Below, one piece after another: positions 8,150 through 16,385 of a stretch of DNA of 64,000 nt (its first letter is position 1; each line of letters begins with the position of its first letter). This stretch comes from Flavobacterium salilacus subsp. salilacus (GTDB lineage Bacteria; Bacteroidota; Bacteroidia; Flavobacteriales; Flavobacteriaceae). Location: NCBI RefSeq assembly GCF_004634195.1, contig NZ_SKBP01000006.1:62001-126000 (forward strand), written 5' to 3'. The notes below the pieces were generated by a model, which was not told where the DNA came from, did not search any database, and saw nothing but the letters and a program-made list of their open reading frames with translations. Both the position numbers and the translations under genes were made by a program.

Positions 8150-8659
8150 TTATCTTGTTTCGATAACCTGAATTTCCTGATTACCTCCGCTTGCACTCAA
8201 GGCGCTCATAACCGCATCATAATCATTTACATTTACCGTATCAGAGAAATAACCCGGTACAATAACAATCCTGAATACCTGATTAAGCGAGAAATCCTGT
8301 CTTAACATAGGATCAAAATCCGCATCAAGATAAATTGAAACACTGTTTACAGAGAAATCTGTAAAATAATCCAATGTTCCCTCTGCAAGGTAATATCTTG
8401 TAGGTACTTGTTCCCAAATGTCAGCACCAAGCGGGTCAATACCGCTCAATCTATATACCAACACCACATCCGAAGAATAAATTTGAGGTTCTAAAGGAAT
8501 AGTAACAGTATAATCGCCTGTTTCGATAAAATTCACGTTTGCCACTTCAAATACCTCGCTTATGGTATCATTATCTACATATACAACATCGTCATCGTTA
8601 TTGCACGATGTAAAAGCAAGTGTACCCACTACAGATAAAAGTAAGAATATCTTTCTCAT
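8150..8659 (-). CDS. Hypothetical lipoprotein
   Basis: This 169-residue protein has a lipoprotein signal (MRKIFLLLSVVGTLAFTSC, Cys at residue 19) followed by NNDDD, an acidic tract seen in many Bacteroidetes lipoproteins. The rest is beta-rich with alternating hydrophobic residues and no recognisable catalytic motif. The predicted location is the outer membrane. It is transcribed alone toward the 8087-8134 palindrome. I do not recognise a named family. Confidence 0.7.
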   Translation of the reverse strand: MRKIFLLLSVVGTLAFTSCNNDDDVVYVDNDTISEVFEVANVNFIETGDYTVTIPLEPQIYSSDVVLVYRLSGIDPLGADIWEQVPTRYYLAEGTLDYFTDFSVNSVSIYLDADFDPMLRQDFSLNQVFRIVIVPGYFSDTVNVNDYDAVMSALSASGGNQEIQVIETR

Positions 8660-8748
8660 GTTTTAATATTTTATTGTTTTGCTTATGTATTTTCAAAAAC
8701 TGAACCAAAAAACGTTTTAACACTAATTTTATTAAATTATTTTTGATA

Positions 8749-8756
8749 TACCTTTG
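8749..8756 (+). promoter_or_regulatory. -7 element giving a near-leaderless mRNA
   Basis: TACCTTTG matches TAnnTTTG and ends 7 nt before the ATG at 8763. If it is used, transcription starts at or within a few bases of the start codon. The -33 TTG is not convincing. Confidence 0.5.
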
Positions 8757-8762
8757 TTCTGT

Positions 8763-10355
8763 ATGGAAGCAAATTTAAAATTATATATGGTTTTACTGGG
8801 CTGCACGCCCAAAGGAAGGCTTACCGAGCAGCATGATATTTTTTTCGGGATAGGCAAATCTGTACAAGAGCTTATACCTGATATGTACACTTTTTGGGCA
8901 GATGGTGGCAGGTTACACATAGATGCCTGGCGCGAGGTTACCCAAGTAGGCAATTATCAAATAAACATTATTCCTAAAACTACGGAACTACAAGATGAAA
9001 AACTTTTCTTTATTAATATGGGTGGCTACAAACCCGGCGATTTTGAGGAATATCATTATAAAACCCTTGCCATAGCCCAAACAATGGGCGAAGCCGTTAA
9101 AGAAGCTAAAGCATCTGCCTTTTATAAACACTATGGTTTTGAAGGTGCAGTATCACACATTGATGATAAATATGCGCTGGATGCCGATGACCTGCACCAT
9201 GTACAGGATATATTACTGCCAAACCTACAGCAACAATATACCATAAAGATAAGCCCTGCCACCCTAACTACAGAAGACGTACTGCACATTGGCTATTTGA
9301 AAATAGGCATATGCGTTAATTATTGTACCTATAAAACCGTAGTAACCCCTAAAAGCGTAGGTATATATAGTTGCCTTATCAACTGCCGTATCCCTATGAA
9401 AAACAATATTGCCTTTATATATTTACTACTACTGTCACTTAATATCTTTGCTCAACGTATAGACAATACCGCATCCTGGCTGGATATAAAAGACGATAAT
9501 TACTTTCGGTTTCATTATGATAATGACTTTTTTACAAGTACAGATCTCAACTATACACAGGGTTATACTTTTGAACTCGTAACCCCTTGGCTGAAAAGAA
9601 ACCCCGTAAATACCCTGTTCCCAAAACTTAAGGAAAGTGAAACCCGTTATGGTATCAGTTTTGAGCAAACGGGTTTTACGCCTGCCAGCATTAGCGCTGA
9701 CGAAATTTTGTATGGCGACAGACCCTATGCTGCTACCATAGCCCTTAAAAGTTTTGTAATCGTTACCGATACGATTCATAAATCACGACTCACAACATCA
9801 TTAACCACAGGAATGATAGGTCCTGCGGCACTGGGTGACGAAATGCAGACAGGCATACACAAATGGATTGATGATGACTTGCCACAGGGGTGGAAATATC
9901 AGATAAAAAATGATATTATACTGGATTATGAGTTAGCGTATGAAAAACAACTGTTTCGATTTAAAGACTATTTTGCCGTAACAGGCAAAGCAAAGGCAAG
10001 GCTGGGAACATTAAATACCAATGTAGCAACAGGGCTTACTTTCAGGCTTGGGCTTATTAACGCACCGTTTGCAAGTACTAAACAAACAAATAAGTTACAA
10101 GTCTATCTTTACGGTCAGCCCATGATAACCGCTGTAGGTTATGATGCCACATTGCAGGGAGGCATTTTCAACAAAAACAGCCCTTACAAACTACCTTATA
10201 GCGATATAGAAAAACTTACGGCACAGTATAATTACGGAATTGTTTTACAATACCAAAGCCTGTTTTTAGAATATTCGCAGGCCCTGCTTACACGCGAGTT
10301 TACTACAGGGCACTCGCATAAATGGGGCGGTTTTAAAATAGGTTTTAAACTTTAA
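8763..10355 (+). CDS. DUF1543 protein reading in frame into LpxR-like sequence
   Basis: The frame starts at MEANLKLYMVLLGCTPKG. Residues ~5-180 are a DUF1543-type protein (LGCTPKGRLTEQHDIFF, YTFWADGGRLHIDAW, GFEGAVSHIDDKYALDADD), soluble and of unknown role. DUF1543 similarity ends near GYLKIG (~9306). A Cys-rich stretch unlike either domain follows, then without any stop the signal peptide and barrel of an LpxR-like protein from 9396. A buried signal peptide makes a working fusion unlikely. A lost stop or small indel, with separate translation of the second part, is more plausible. A sequencing error cannot be excluded. Confidence 0.65.
   Translation: MEANLKLYMVLLGCTPKGRLTEQHDIFFGIGKSVQELIPDMYTFWADGGRLHIDAWREVTQVGNYQINIIPKTTELQDEKLFFINMGGYKPGDFEEYHYKTLAIAQTMGEAVKEAKASAFYKHYGFEGAVSHIDDKYALDADDLHHVQDILLPNLQQQYTIKISPATLTTEDVLHIGYLKIGICVNYCTYKTVVTPKSVGIYSCLINCRIPMKNNIAFIYLLLLSLNIFAQRIDNTASWLDIKDDNYFRFHYDNDFFTSTDLNYTQGYTFELVTPWLKRNPVNTLFPKLKESETRYGISFEQTGFTPASISADEILYGDRPYAATIALKSFVIVTDTIHKSRLTTSLTTGMIGPAALGDEMQTGIHKWIDDDLPQGWKYQIKNDIILDYELAYEKQLFRFKDYFAVTGKAKARLGTLNTNVATGLTFRLGLINAPFASTKQTNKLQVYLYGQPMITAVGYDATLQGGIFNKNSPYKLPYSDIEKLTAQYNYGIVLQYQSLFLEYSQALLTREFTTGHSHKWGGFKIGFKL
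9396..10355 (+). CDS. LpxR-family lipid A 3'-O-deacylase
   Basis: The internal ATG at 9396 opens a textbook signal peptide (MKNNIAFIYLLLLSLNIFAQ) and a 319-residue protein, the usual LpxR/DUF2219 length. The family motif YDNDFFTSTDLNYTQGY lies near residues 41-57 and contains the N-D residues linked to Ca2+ binding and catalysis in LpxR. Later segments alternate like beta-barrel strands, and the protein ends in the aromatic-rich GGFKIGFKL. It should sit in the outer membrane and trim acyl chains of lipid A. It is in frame with the upstream DUF1543 gene; I treat it as a separate gene because of the signal peptide. Confidence 0.75.
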   Translation: MKNNIAFIYLLLLSLNIFAQRIDNTASWLDIKDDNYFRFHYDNDFFTSTDLNYTQGYTFELVTPWLKRNPVNTLFPKLKESETRYGISFEQTGFTPASISADEILYGDRPYAATIALKSFVIVTDTIHKSRLTTSLTTGMIGPAALGDEMQTGIHKWIDDDLPQGWKYQIKNDIILDYELAYEKQLFRFKDYFAVTGKAKARLGTLNTNVATGLTFRLGLINAPFASTKQTNKLQVYLYGQPMITAVGYDATLQGGIFNKNSPYKLPYSDIEKLTAQYNYGIVLQYQSLFLEYSQALLTREFTTGHSHKWGGFKIGFKL

Positions 10356-10415
10356 AAAACACTTTATATTTAAAATTTATAAAAATCCAAAAAGTAAATT
10401 TCCGAATTAATGGTT

Positions 10416-10423
10416 TACCTTTG
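10416..10423 (+). promoter_or_regulatory. -7 element upstream of the pRiA4b ORF-3-like gene
   Basis: TACCTTTG fits TAnnTTTG and lies 24 nt before the ATG at 10448. A -33 TTG at the normal distance is not obvious. Confidence 0.5.
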
Positions 10424-10447
10424 GGCTTTATAAAAATAACTAGATTT

Positions 10448-10984
10448 ATGATTTACAAATTCAGAGTGATACTTGATGCGGAAGAGGATGTCTTTAGAGA
10501 TATTGCCATCCGGGAAGAGGATACACTGGAAGATTTGCACAATGCCATTGTAAATGCTTTTGGTTTTGACGGATTGGAGATTGCCTCTTTTTATACCTGT
10601 GATGATGAATGGAATCAAGAAGACGAAATTCCGCTTTTTGATACCGGCGAGGTACTTGGCGAACAAAAAACAATGGCTGACTACCCCTTGATCACTATTT
10701 TAGATAGTGATAATACCAAGATAATTTATGTGTACGATTTTTTGAACATGTGGACTTTTTTAGTAGAGCTTGGTGCTATAGAAGAACCCGAAATCGATGC
10801 GAGTTATCCTGAACTTTTATTCTCGCATGGCGAAATGCCAAACAGTGCTCCTGATAAAGATTTTAGTGGCAATGAGAATGATATGTTCAGCGAATTTGAC
10901 GATGATTATGATGACGATGACCTGGATATGTTTGACGATGATAACTTTGGCGATCTTGGTCTTGATGACGGAAACTGGAATTAA
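10448..10984 (+). CDS. Plasmid pRiA4b ORF-3-like protein
   Basis: The ATG at 10448 (MIYKFRVILDAEEDVFRDI) is preferred over a TTG at 10421, which overlaps the promoter. The ~120-residue N-terminal part follows the pRiA4b ORF-3 / IS1096 TnpR-like family pattern (IREEDTLEDLHNAIVNAFGF, DYPLITILDSDNTKIIYVYDF). The last ~35 residues are an Asp-rich tail. The function of the family is unknown; it is common in Bacteroidetes chromosomes and need not mark a transposon. A four-helix-bundle cassette follows directly. Confidence 0.85.
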   Translation: MIYKFRVILDAEEDVFRDIAIREEDTLEDLHNAIVNAFGFDGLEIASFYTCDDEWNQEDEIPLFDTGEVLGEQKTMADYPLITILDSDNTKIIYVYDFLNMWTFLVELGAIEEPEIDASYPELLFSHGEMPNSAPDKDFSGNENDMFSEFDDDYDDDDLDMFDDDNFGDLGLDDGNWN

Positions 10985-10986
10985 TA

Positions 10987-11021
10987 CCTTAGCTGCTAAG
11001 AATCTAAGTACCTAAGAAGCT
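10987..11021 (+). repeat. Left direct repeat flanking the S23/IVP gene
   Basis: This 35-bp copy, starting CCTTAGCTGCTAAGAATC, matches 11405-11439 at 32 of 35 positions in the same orientation. It contains short internal palindromes (CTTAG..CTAAG). It begins 3 bp after the stop of the preceding gene. Confidence 0.85.
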
Positions 11022-11027
11022 GAGAAT

Positions 11028-11396
11028 ATGAGAAATTTCAGAAACTTGATAATATGGCAAAAATCTATGGTTCTGGTAACCAAACTTTATCAAGTTACAA
11101 AAGAATTTCCTAAAGATGAACTATTCGGGCTTACATCACAAATAAGGCGTTGCAGCATTTCTATACCCAGTAACATTGCCGAAGGGTGCGGAAGAAATAC
11201 TGATAATGAATTATTAAGATTCCTAAACATTTCGTCAGGCTCTTTATTTGAGTTACAAACACAATTAGAAATAGCAAACAACATACACTACCTTGAAGAA
11301 GCTGTCTTTAAAGAATTATATGATGACACTCGTGAAGTTGAAATCATGTTGGTAAGCTTCATAAAAAAAGTAAAAGAACGTAGTATTATAAAATAA
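11028..11396 (+). CDS. Four-helix-bundle protein (S23 / 23S rRNA intervening-sequence family)
   Basis: A 122-residue helical protein with the family signature FRNLIIWQKSM at the N-terminus, FGLTSQIRRCSISIPSNIAE (residues ~42-61) and GSLFELQTQLEIA. Relatives occur in rRNA intervening sequences and, very often in Bacteroidetes, as isolated intergenic genes. They form pentameric bundles related to the Avd accessory protein of retroelements, but no reverse transcriptase is nearby. The gene is exactly bracketed by two 35-bp direct repeats, suggesting it moved in as a small cassette. The biochemical role is unknown. Confidence 0.9.
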   Translation: MRNFRNLIIWQKSMVLVTKLYQVTKEFPKDELFGLTSQIRRCSISIPSNIAEGCGRNTDNELLRFLNISSGSLFELQTQLEIANNIHYLEEAVFKELYDDTREVEIMLVSFIKKVKERSIIK

Positions 11397-11404
11397 CTAA
11401 ACAC

Positions 11405-11439
11405 CCTTAGTTGCTAAGAATCTAAGTATCTTAGAAGCT
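11405..11439 (+). repeat. Right direct repeat flanking the S23/IVP gene
   Basis: CCTTAGTTGCTAAGAATC... is the partner of 10987-11021, with three mismatches in 35. A further CACCTAAGAACC (11443-11454) echoes part of the unit, hinting at a truncated third copy. Confidence 0.85.
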
Positions 11440-11464
11440 CAACACCTAAGAACCTTTTAAAAAA

Positions 11465-12523
11465 ATGATCAATCTTTTTAATACACACATCGAAACCCTA
11501 TCGATACACAGGGTGGGTAATAAAAGCCGAAATGAGGCTATATTCCTTTCGGAACAGCCTTATGGGCTTAATGATGAAATTGTACCGCTCTTAAAAGAAT
11601 ACTTCTTTAAGCCTTTTAGGGATAAAGAAGAAAATTACTTTCAGTTTGCCCATGATGTTGATTTGGATTATCATGATATGTATAAACTGGCAACGGAAAT
11701 GTTTGATAACCCAAGCGAAGCACATGAGATTTCCAAGAAAATAACCAAACACCTTTTTGAACAGTCCAATCATCCGCATATAAAAAATGGTGAAGTATAT
11801 GTTGCTTACCTTACTAATGTGAGTATTGATAATAATGTAACCGATGCCATAGGCATTTTTAAAAGCGAGATAAAAACCGACTTTCTTCAATTTGAAGAAA
11901 AAGGTTCGCATCTGGAAATGATATTGCAACAAGGTATCAATCTTAATAAACTGGATAAAGGCTGCCTTATCTTTAATTATAAAAAAGAAGAAGGTTATAA
12001 AATACTTACCATAGACAGTAACCGCTATGATGCGCGCTACTGGCTGGAGCATTTCCTTTCGGTAGATGCATTTCAGGACGAAAACTTTATGACAAAAAAA
12101 TACATGAAGTTTGTTCAGGATTTTGCCAAAGATGTAGTGCTGCCTGCCGAAGATAAAAAAGAAGAAGTAATGTTTATGAACCGTTCGGTAAACTATTTTG
12201 CCAAGAACGACGAGTTTGAAGAAACTAATTTTTTAAACGAAGTATTGGATAATCCTGACTTGATTCCGGAATTTAAACACTACAAAACCGAAAAAGCACC
12301 AAAATACAGTATTGAAGATGTTACAAACTTCCCCATTGCCAATGCTGCGGTAACAGATGCCCGCAAGAAAATGAAGAATGTAATAAACCTCGACACCAAC
12401 ATCCAGATAAAACTGGATTTTATAAACCCTGAGAGTGCCGAAAAATTTGTAGAAAAAGGATGGGACGAGGAGAAACAAATGTATTACTACTTAGTATATT
12501 TTAATAAAGAACAAAAAAGCTGA
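11465..12523 (+). CDS. Nucleoid-associated protein (NdpA/YejK, NA37 family)
   Basis: This 352-residue protein has the NA37 layout: N-terminal IETLSIHRVGNKSRNE, the middle GCLIFNYKKEEGYKILTID and the C-terminal IQIKLDFINPESAEKFVEKG. Family members bind DNA in the nucleoid. The in vivo role is poorly defined. It is cytoplasmic, with no membrane segment. It follows the S23 cassette and ends at a strong terminator. Confidence 0.9.
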   Translation: MINLFNTHIETLSIHRVGNKSRNEAIFLSEQPYGLNDEIVPLLKEYFFKPFRDKEENYFQFAHDVDLDYHDMYKLATEMFDNPSEAHEISKKITKHLFEQSNHPHIKNGEVYVAYLTNVSIDNNVTDAIGIFKSEIKTDFLQFEEKGSHLEMILQQGINLNKLDKGCLIFNYKKEEGYKILTIDSNRYDARYWLEHFLSVDAFQDENFMTKKYMKFVQDFAKDVVLPAEDKKEEVMFMNRSVNYFAKNDEFEETNFLNEVLDNPDLIPEFKHYKTEKAPKYSIEDVTNFPIANAAVTDARKKMKNVINLDTNIQIKLDFINPESAEKFVEKGWDEEKQMYYYLVYFNKEQKS

Positions 12524-12544
12524 TATAACAACTGCATATCAACC

Positions 12545-12572
12545 AAAAAAGAGGCTTTAAAGCCTCTTTTTT
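12545..12572 (+). terminator. Terminator of the NdpA-like gene
   Basis: AAAAAAGAGGCTTT / AAAGCCTCTTTTTT is a perfect 28-bp palindrome ending in a T run, 21 bp after the stop. Confidence 0.85.
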
Positions 12573-12658
12573 GTTAATAGAGATATAAACCCTGTAGTAA
12601 AATACTATATTTAGCGTTATTTAGTATTCTAAAACCGAAGAACAAGAGGAGAAGACAG

Positions 12659-14512
12659 ATGCATGTGAGAATAAAATTATTGTTACTACTGCTCTTTTTG
12701 GGAATTGGCTCGGCTACCGCACAAGACAAGCCCAAAAAAAATGATACCGTAAAAGGTAAGCAACAACAGGAAATATACAAAGGCATAGAGAACTACTCTA
12801 AAAGAAGTAAGTTTACTAAAATTTTGCACAAACTGATTTTTAAGTCTGTATCCAATAATAATATCCAAAAATCAAAAACAAGTATTACCGAAATACAGGA
12901 TATATACAGAGAATCTCAAGATAAAATTATCAGAAATATAAAAATTGAAACACTCGACCCATTTGGTTACTCGGTATCAGACACTATGCGAAAGCCTAAG
13001 AATTGGATTGAAAGGTCAGGGAATACTGTACATATAAAAACCAAACAATTCACTATAAGAAATCGTTTATTATTTAAAAAGAACGACCGTTTAGATTCAT
13101 TACTCGTTAAAGAATCGGCACGTTTAATACGTGCCGAACGTTATACCCGCAGGGTATTAATAACACCTGTACCCATCCCTAACAGTAACGATTCGGTAGA
13201 TGTATATATTCGGGTACTGGATTCCTGGAGTCTTACACCAAATCTTTCAGCATCAAATTCGGGTACTAATGTAGAGGTTACAGAGCGTAATCTTTTTGGT
13301 TGGGGACACCAGTTTGGAAACAGCATTGATAAAAACTTCAACACAGGCGAAACTTCTTACCTGGCACAATATAAAGTAGCTAATATAAAAAATACATTTA
13401 TAGATGCTGAGCTGAACTACCAAACCTTAGAATCAGAAAGATCATTAAAAAGTGTTGGGCTCCAACGTATTTTTTTCTCCCCCTATACACGCTGGGCAGG
13501 AGGTATTTATTTTGAAGAACGGTTGGTTCGCGACTCACTACCCGATACTCAAAACCGGTGGGCAAGGCAAAACCGAAAATCAGAAGCACAGGATTTCTGG
13601 GCAGGCTATTCCTTTAAAATATTTAAAGGCTTTAAAGAAAGATACCGTACTACAAACTTAGTAACAACGGGCAGGTTTTTTAATCAGGTATATAAAGAAT
13701 CGCCATCTGTAGAGTACGACTCTGTCGGCTATTATAGCGACGAAAGGCTATATCTTGCCAGTGTGGGCATCACTTCACAAAAATTTATTCAGGATAAATT
13801 TCTTTTCAATTACGATATTATCGAAGACGTACCTGTAGGACGTGTATATTCAACAACATTCGGTATTCAGGATAAAAATAATCAAAACCGATTGTATCTG
13901 GGCGCGCGTTATGCATTTGGGCATAACTATAAATGGGGGTTTTTAAGTATTAATGCCCAAGCAGGATCTTTCTTTCATGAAGGCAAAACAGAAGAAACCG
14001 TAATGCGTTTTGACATCTTATATTTTAGTAAGATTAAAAAATGGGGTAAATGGAGGTTCAGGCATTTTATAAAACCAACACTGGTATTTGGCGATAACCG
14101 CCAGCCCATAATAACCGATTTGCTTAATATTAATGAAGAAAACGGCATACAGGGGTTTAATAACAGAACAATAGTAGGTACAAAAAAAGCACTCCTCACA
14201 TTACAAACACAATCCTACTCCCCATGGAATCTTTTAGGCTTCCGCCTTAACCCTTTTGCCAGTTTTACAATGGGTGTTATTGGAGATGAAGCACGTACAT
14301 TATTTCAAAGTAAAACCTATACAAAAATTGGAGTAGGGCTGCTTATATATAACGATTACCTTGTTTTTAACAGCGTGCAGATTTCATTTGCCTTTTATCC
14401 GGATATACCGGGCGAGGGTACTAACATTTTTAAAAGCAATACTTTTAAAAATACTGACATCACACTGCCTAATTTCCGAATTGATAAGCCTGTTATTGTT
14501 CCCTATAAATAA
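12659..14512 (+). CDS. Outer-membrane POTRA/beta-barrel protein (BamA/TamA-like)
   Basis: A signal peptide (IKLLLLLLFLGIGSATAQ) precedes ~60 linker residues, a POTRA-like segment (residues ~95-190, IIRNIKIETLDPFGYSVSD ... YIRVLDSW) and a long barrel with regular amphipathic strands (YLAQYKVANI, RLYLGARYAFGHNY, VQISFAFYP). It is smaller than BamA and lacks a full five-POTRA array. Bacteroidetes keep several such paralogues of unknown substrate. Location in the outer membrane is well supported; a role in protein or lipid insertion is only by family analogy. No operon partner is visible. Confidence 0.75.
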   Translation: MHVRIKLLLLLLFLGIGSATAQDKPKKNDTVKGKQQQEIYKGIENYSKRSKFTKILHKLIFKSVSNNNIQKSKTSITEIQDIYRESQDKIIRNIKIETLDPFGYSVSDTMRKPKNWIERSGNTVHIKTKQFTIRNRLLFKKNDRLDSLLVKESARLIRAERYTRRVLITPVPIPNSNDSVDVYIRVLDSWSLTPNLSASNSGTNVEVTERNLFGWGHQFGNSIDKNFNTGETSYLAQYKVANIKNTFIDAELNYQTLESERSLKSVGLQRIFFSPYTRWAGGIYFEERLVRDSLPDTQNRWARQNRKSEAQDFWAGYSFKIFKGFKERYRTTNLVTTGRFFNQVYKESPSVEYDSVGYYSDERLYLASVGITSQKFIQDKFLFNYDIIEDVPVGRVYSTTFGIQDKNNQNRLYLGARYAFGHNYKWGFLSINAQAGSFFHEGKTEETVMRFDILYFSKIKKWGKWRFRHFIKPTLVFGDNRQPIITDLLNINEENGIQGFNNRTIVGTKKALLTLQTQSYSPWNLLGFRLNPFASFTMGVIGDEARTLFQSKTYTKIGVGLLIYNDYLVFNSVQISFAFYPDIPGEGTNIFKSNTFKNTDITLPNFRIDKPVIVPYK

Positions 14513-14609
14513 TATTTCTGCACTAAAATTTAAAGTTTGTTATCCTTTCCAGTAACAATATTGGTATATCCTCGTCAAAATAGATAACAAACCTTAATTC
14601 CTTCACACC

Positions 14610-15515
14610 TTGGAAACCATATTAAGCATCAATAACCTCGACAAAAAGTATGGAAACGTACATGCTGTAAAAAACATCTCTTTCGAAATAAAAAAAGGCA
14701 ATGTATATGGCATATTAGGCCCCAACGGTAGCGGAAAATCAACTACACTGGGCATTATATTAAATGTAGTAAATAAAACCTCCGGCAACTACAGTTGGTT
14801 TGGCGGTACAATCAACACACACGAAGCACTAAAAAAAGTGGGAGCTATTATAGAGCGCCCTAATTTTTACCCGTATATGACGGCATACCAAAACCTGAAA
14901 CTGGTATGCGATATTAAAGGGATAAACTACCGTAAAATAGAAGAAAAACTGGAACTTGTGGAGTTACTTGACAGAAAAGACAGTAAATTTCGCACCTACT
15001 CACTGGGTATGAAACAGCGTCTTGCCATAGCCTCGGCACTGCTTAATGATCCTGAAATATTAATACTGGATGAACCTACTAACGGGCTTGACCCGCAAGG
15101 CATTAGGCAGATACGGGATATTATTAAACAAATTGCATCACTGGGTACTACCATACTGCTTGCCTCGCACCTTTTAGATGAAGTAGAAAAAGTATGCAGC
15201 CACGCCATAGTATTACGAAAAGGCGAAATTTTGTATGTGGGCAGCGTAAACGCAATGACCGCAAATGAAGGCTTTTTTGAGTTGCAGACTGATAATAATA
15301 ACGCGCTTAAAGAAGCTTTAGCAGTACATCCTGATATAGAAAAAATTGAAGAAAGCGGAGATAAAATATTAGTTTACCCAAACACCCCTATAGAGGGAGG
15401 CGCGCTAAACCGTTATCTTTTTGATAAAGGTATTTGTATAAATCATATGGTACTGAAACAAAACAGCCTTGAAGAACAGTTTATTCAGCTAACCGCAAAA
15501 AAATCATCCAACTAA
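14610..15515 (+). CDS. ABC transporter ATP-binding protein (ABC-2 exporter)
   Basis: The likely start is the TTG at 14610; an in-frame stop lies just upstream and no ATG precedes the conserved N-terminus (LSINNLDKKYGNVHAVKNIS). Walker A GPNGSGKST is at residues 37-45, the signature is YSLGMKQRLAIA, and Walker B LILDEPTNGLDP is followed by the switch His in LASHLLDE. The C-terminal ~80 residues are the extension typical of CcmA/NatA-like ATPases. It is paired with the permease 14 nt downstream. The substrate is unknown; related pairs confer bacitracin/lantibiotic tolerance. Confidence 0.9.
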   Translation: METILSINNLDKKYGNVHAVKNISFEIKKGNVYGILGPNGSGKSTTLGIILNVVNKTSGNYSWFGGTINTHEALKKVGAIIERPNFYPYMTAYQNLKLVCDIKGINYRKIEEKLELVELLDRKDSKFRTYSLGMKQRLAIASALLNDPEILILDEPTNGLDPQGIRQIRDIIKQIASLGTTILLASHLLDEVEKVCSHAIVLRKGEILYVGSVNAMTANEGFFELQTDNNNALKEALAVHPDIEKIEESGDKILVYPNTPIEGGALNRYLFDKGICINHMVLKQNSLEEQFIQLTAKKSSN

Positions 15516-15529
15516 CCAGTCCCCGCAAT

Positions 15530-16369
15530 ATGAAACGTCTTTTAAATATAGAACTCCAAAAATTATGGAAAAACAGATCAAGCAAAGTATTGATAATAAG
15601 CTACTTTGTACTGTTATCCTTTATAGCCCTGCTGGCATCAGTAAACTTTAAAATAATAGGTATTGATTTCCGCCTTGCCGATCAGGGAATATTTAACTTC
15701 CCTTATATATGGCACTTTAATACCTATATTGCTGCTATATTAAAATTCTTCCTTGCATTGGTTATAGTATCTATGATGGCGAATGAATATACCTACGGCA
15801 CATTAAAGCAAAACCTTATAGATGGTATGAGTAAAAAGGAATTCATACAATCTAAGTTCCTTACGGTACTGTTGTTTGCAGTAGGCTCTACTATTTTTGT
15901 ATTCCTGATGTCGCTAATACTGGGATATTGTTTTTCATCCTATACAGAGACCTCTATAGTATTTTCCGATCTTGAATATATTGGTTATTATTTTTTAAAA
16001 TTAGTAGCTTTTTTCTCTTTCTGCCTGTTTGCCGGTATATTGGTAAAACGATCAGCTTTTGCATTCGGATTTATAATTCTGTGGTATATCGTCGAAATTA
16101 TAATTATTGCCATATTACGCTGGCTGGTTATAAAAGATGCTGATATAACCAACAAAATATTCGATTTTTTCCCATTACAATCTATTGGCAATCTCATAAA
16201 AGAACCTTTTACTAAATTCCAAACCTATAAAGCATTGGAAAACATGAATACAGGTATTGTGAACGAAAAGTTTTACGGAACGCACTGGTATGAAATAGTA
16301 ACAGCATTAGTTTGGACAGCTTTTTTTATTTTTATGTCTTACAGAATACTAAAAAAGAGGGATTTGTAG
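15530..16369 (+). CDS. ABC-2 type permease
   Basis: This 279-residue membrane protein has about six hydrophobic segments (VLIISYFVLLSFIALLA, FLTVLLFAVGSTIFVFLMSL, FGFIILWYIVEIIIIAILRW, IVTALVWTAFFIFMSY). The motif MMANEYTYGTLKQNLIDGMS is typical of ABC-2/NatB-type permeases, where the ATPase docks. It follows its ATPase by 14 nt and forms an exporter with it in the inner membrane. The promoter of the next gene overlaps its stop codon. Confidence 0.88.
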   Translation: MKRLLNIELQKLWKNRSSKVLIISYFVLLSFIALLASVNFKIIGIDFRLADQGIFNFPYIWHFNTYIAAILKFFLALVIVSMMANEYTYGTLKQNLIDGMSKKEFIQSKFLTVLLFAVGSTIFVFLMSLILGYCFSSYTETSIVFSDLEYIGYYFLKLVAFFSFCLFAGILVKRSAFAFGFIILWYIVEIIIIAILRWLVIKDADITNKIFDFFPLQSIGNLIKEPFTKFQTYKALENMNTGIVNEKFYGTHWYEIVTALVWTAFFIFMSYRILKKRDL

Positions 16370-16377
16370 TATCTTTG
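16370..16377 (+). promoter_or_regulatory. -7 element upstream of the first type B T9SS gene
   Basis: TATCTTTG fits TAnnTTTG and begins right after the permease stop, 9 bp before the ATG at 16386. The leader would be only a few nucleotides. Confidence 0.5.
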
Positions 16378-16385
16378 CGACCGCT

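Noticed and set aside
10448-10984. pRiA4b ORF-3 / IS1096 TnpR-like gene as evidence of a transposon
   Set aside because: No transposase, terminal inverted repeats or target duplication surround it. The family is a common chromosomal one, and the direct repeats nearby bracket only the S23 gene.
11028-11396. S23/Avd-like protein as part of a diversity-generating retroelement
   Set aside because: No reverse transcriptase, template repeat or variable repeat is present nearby.
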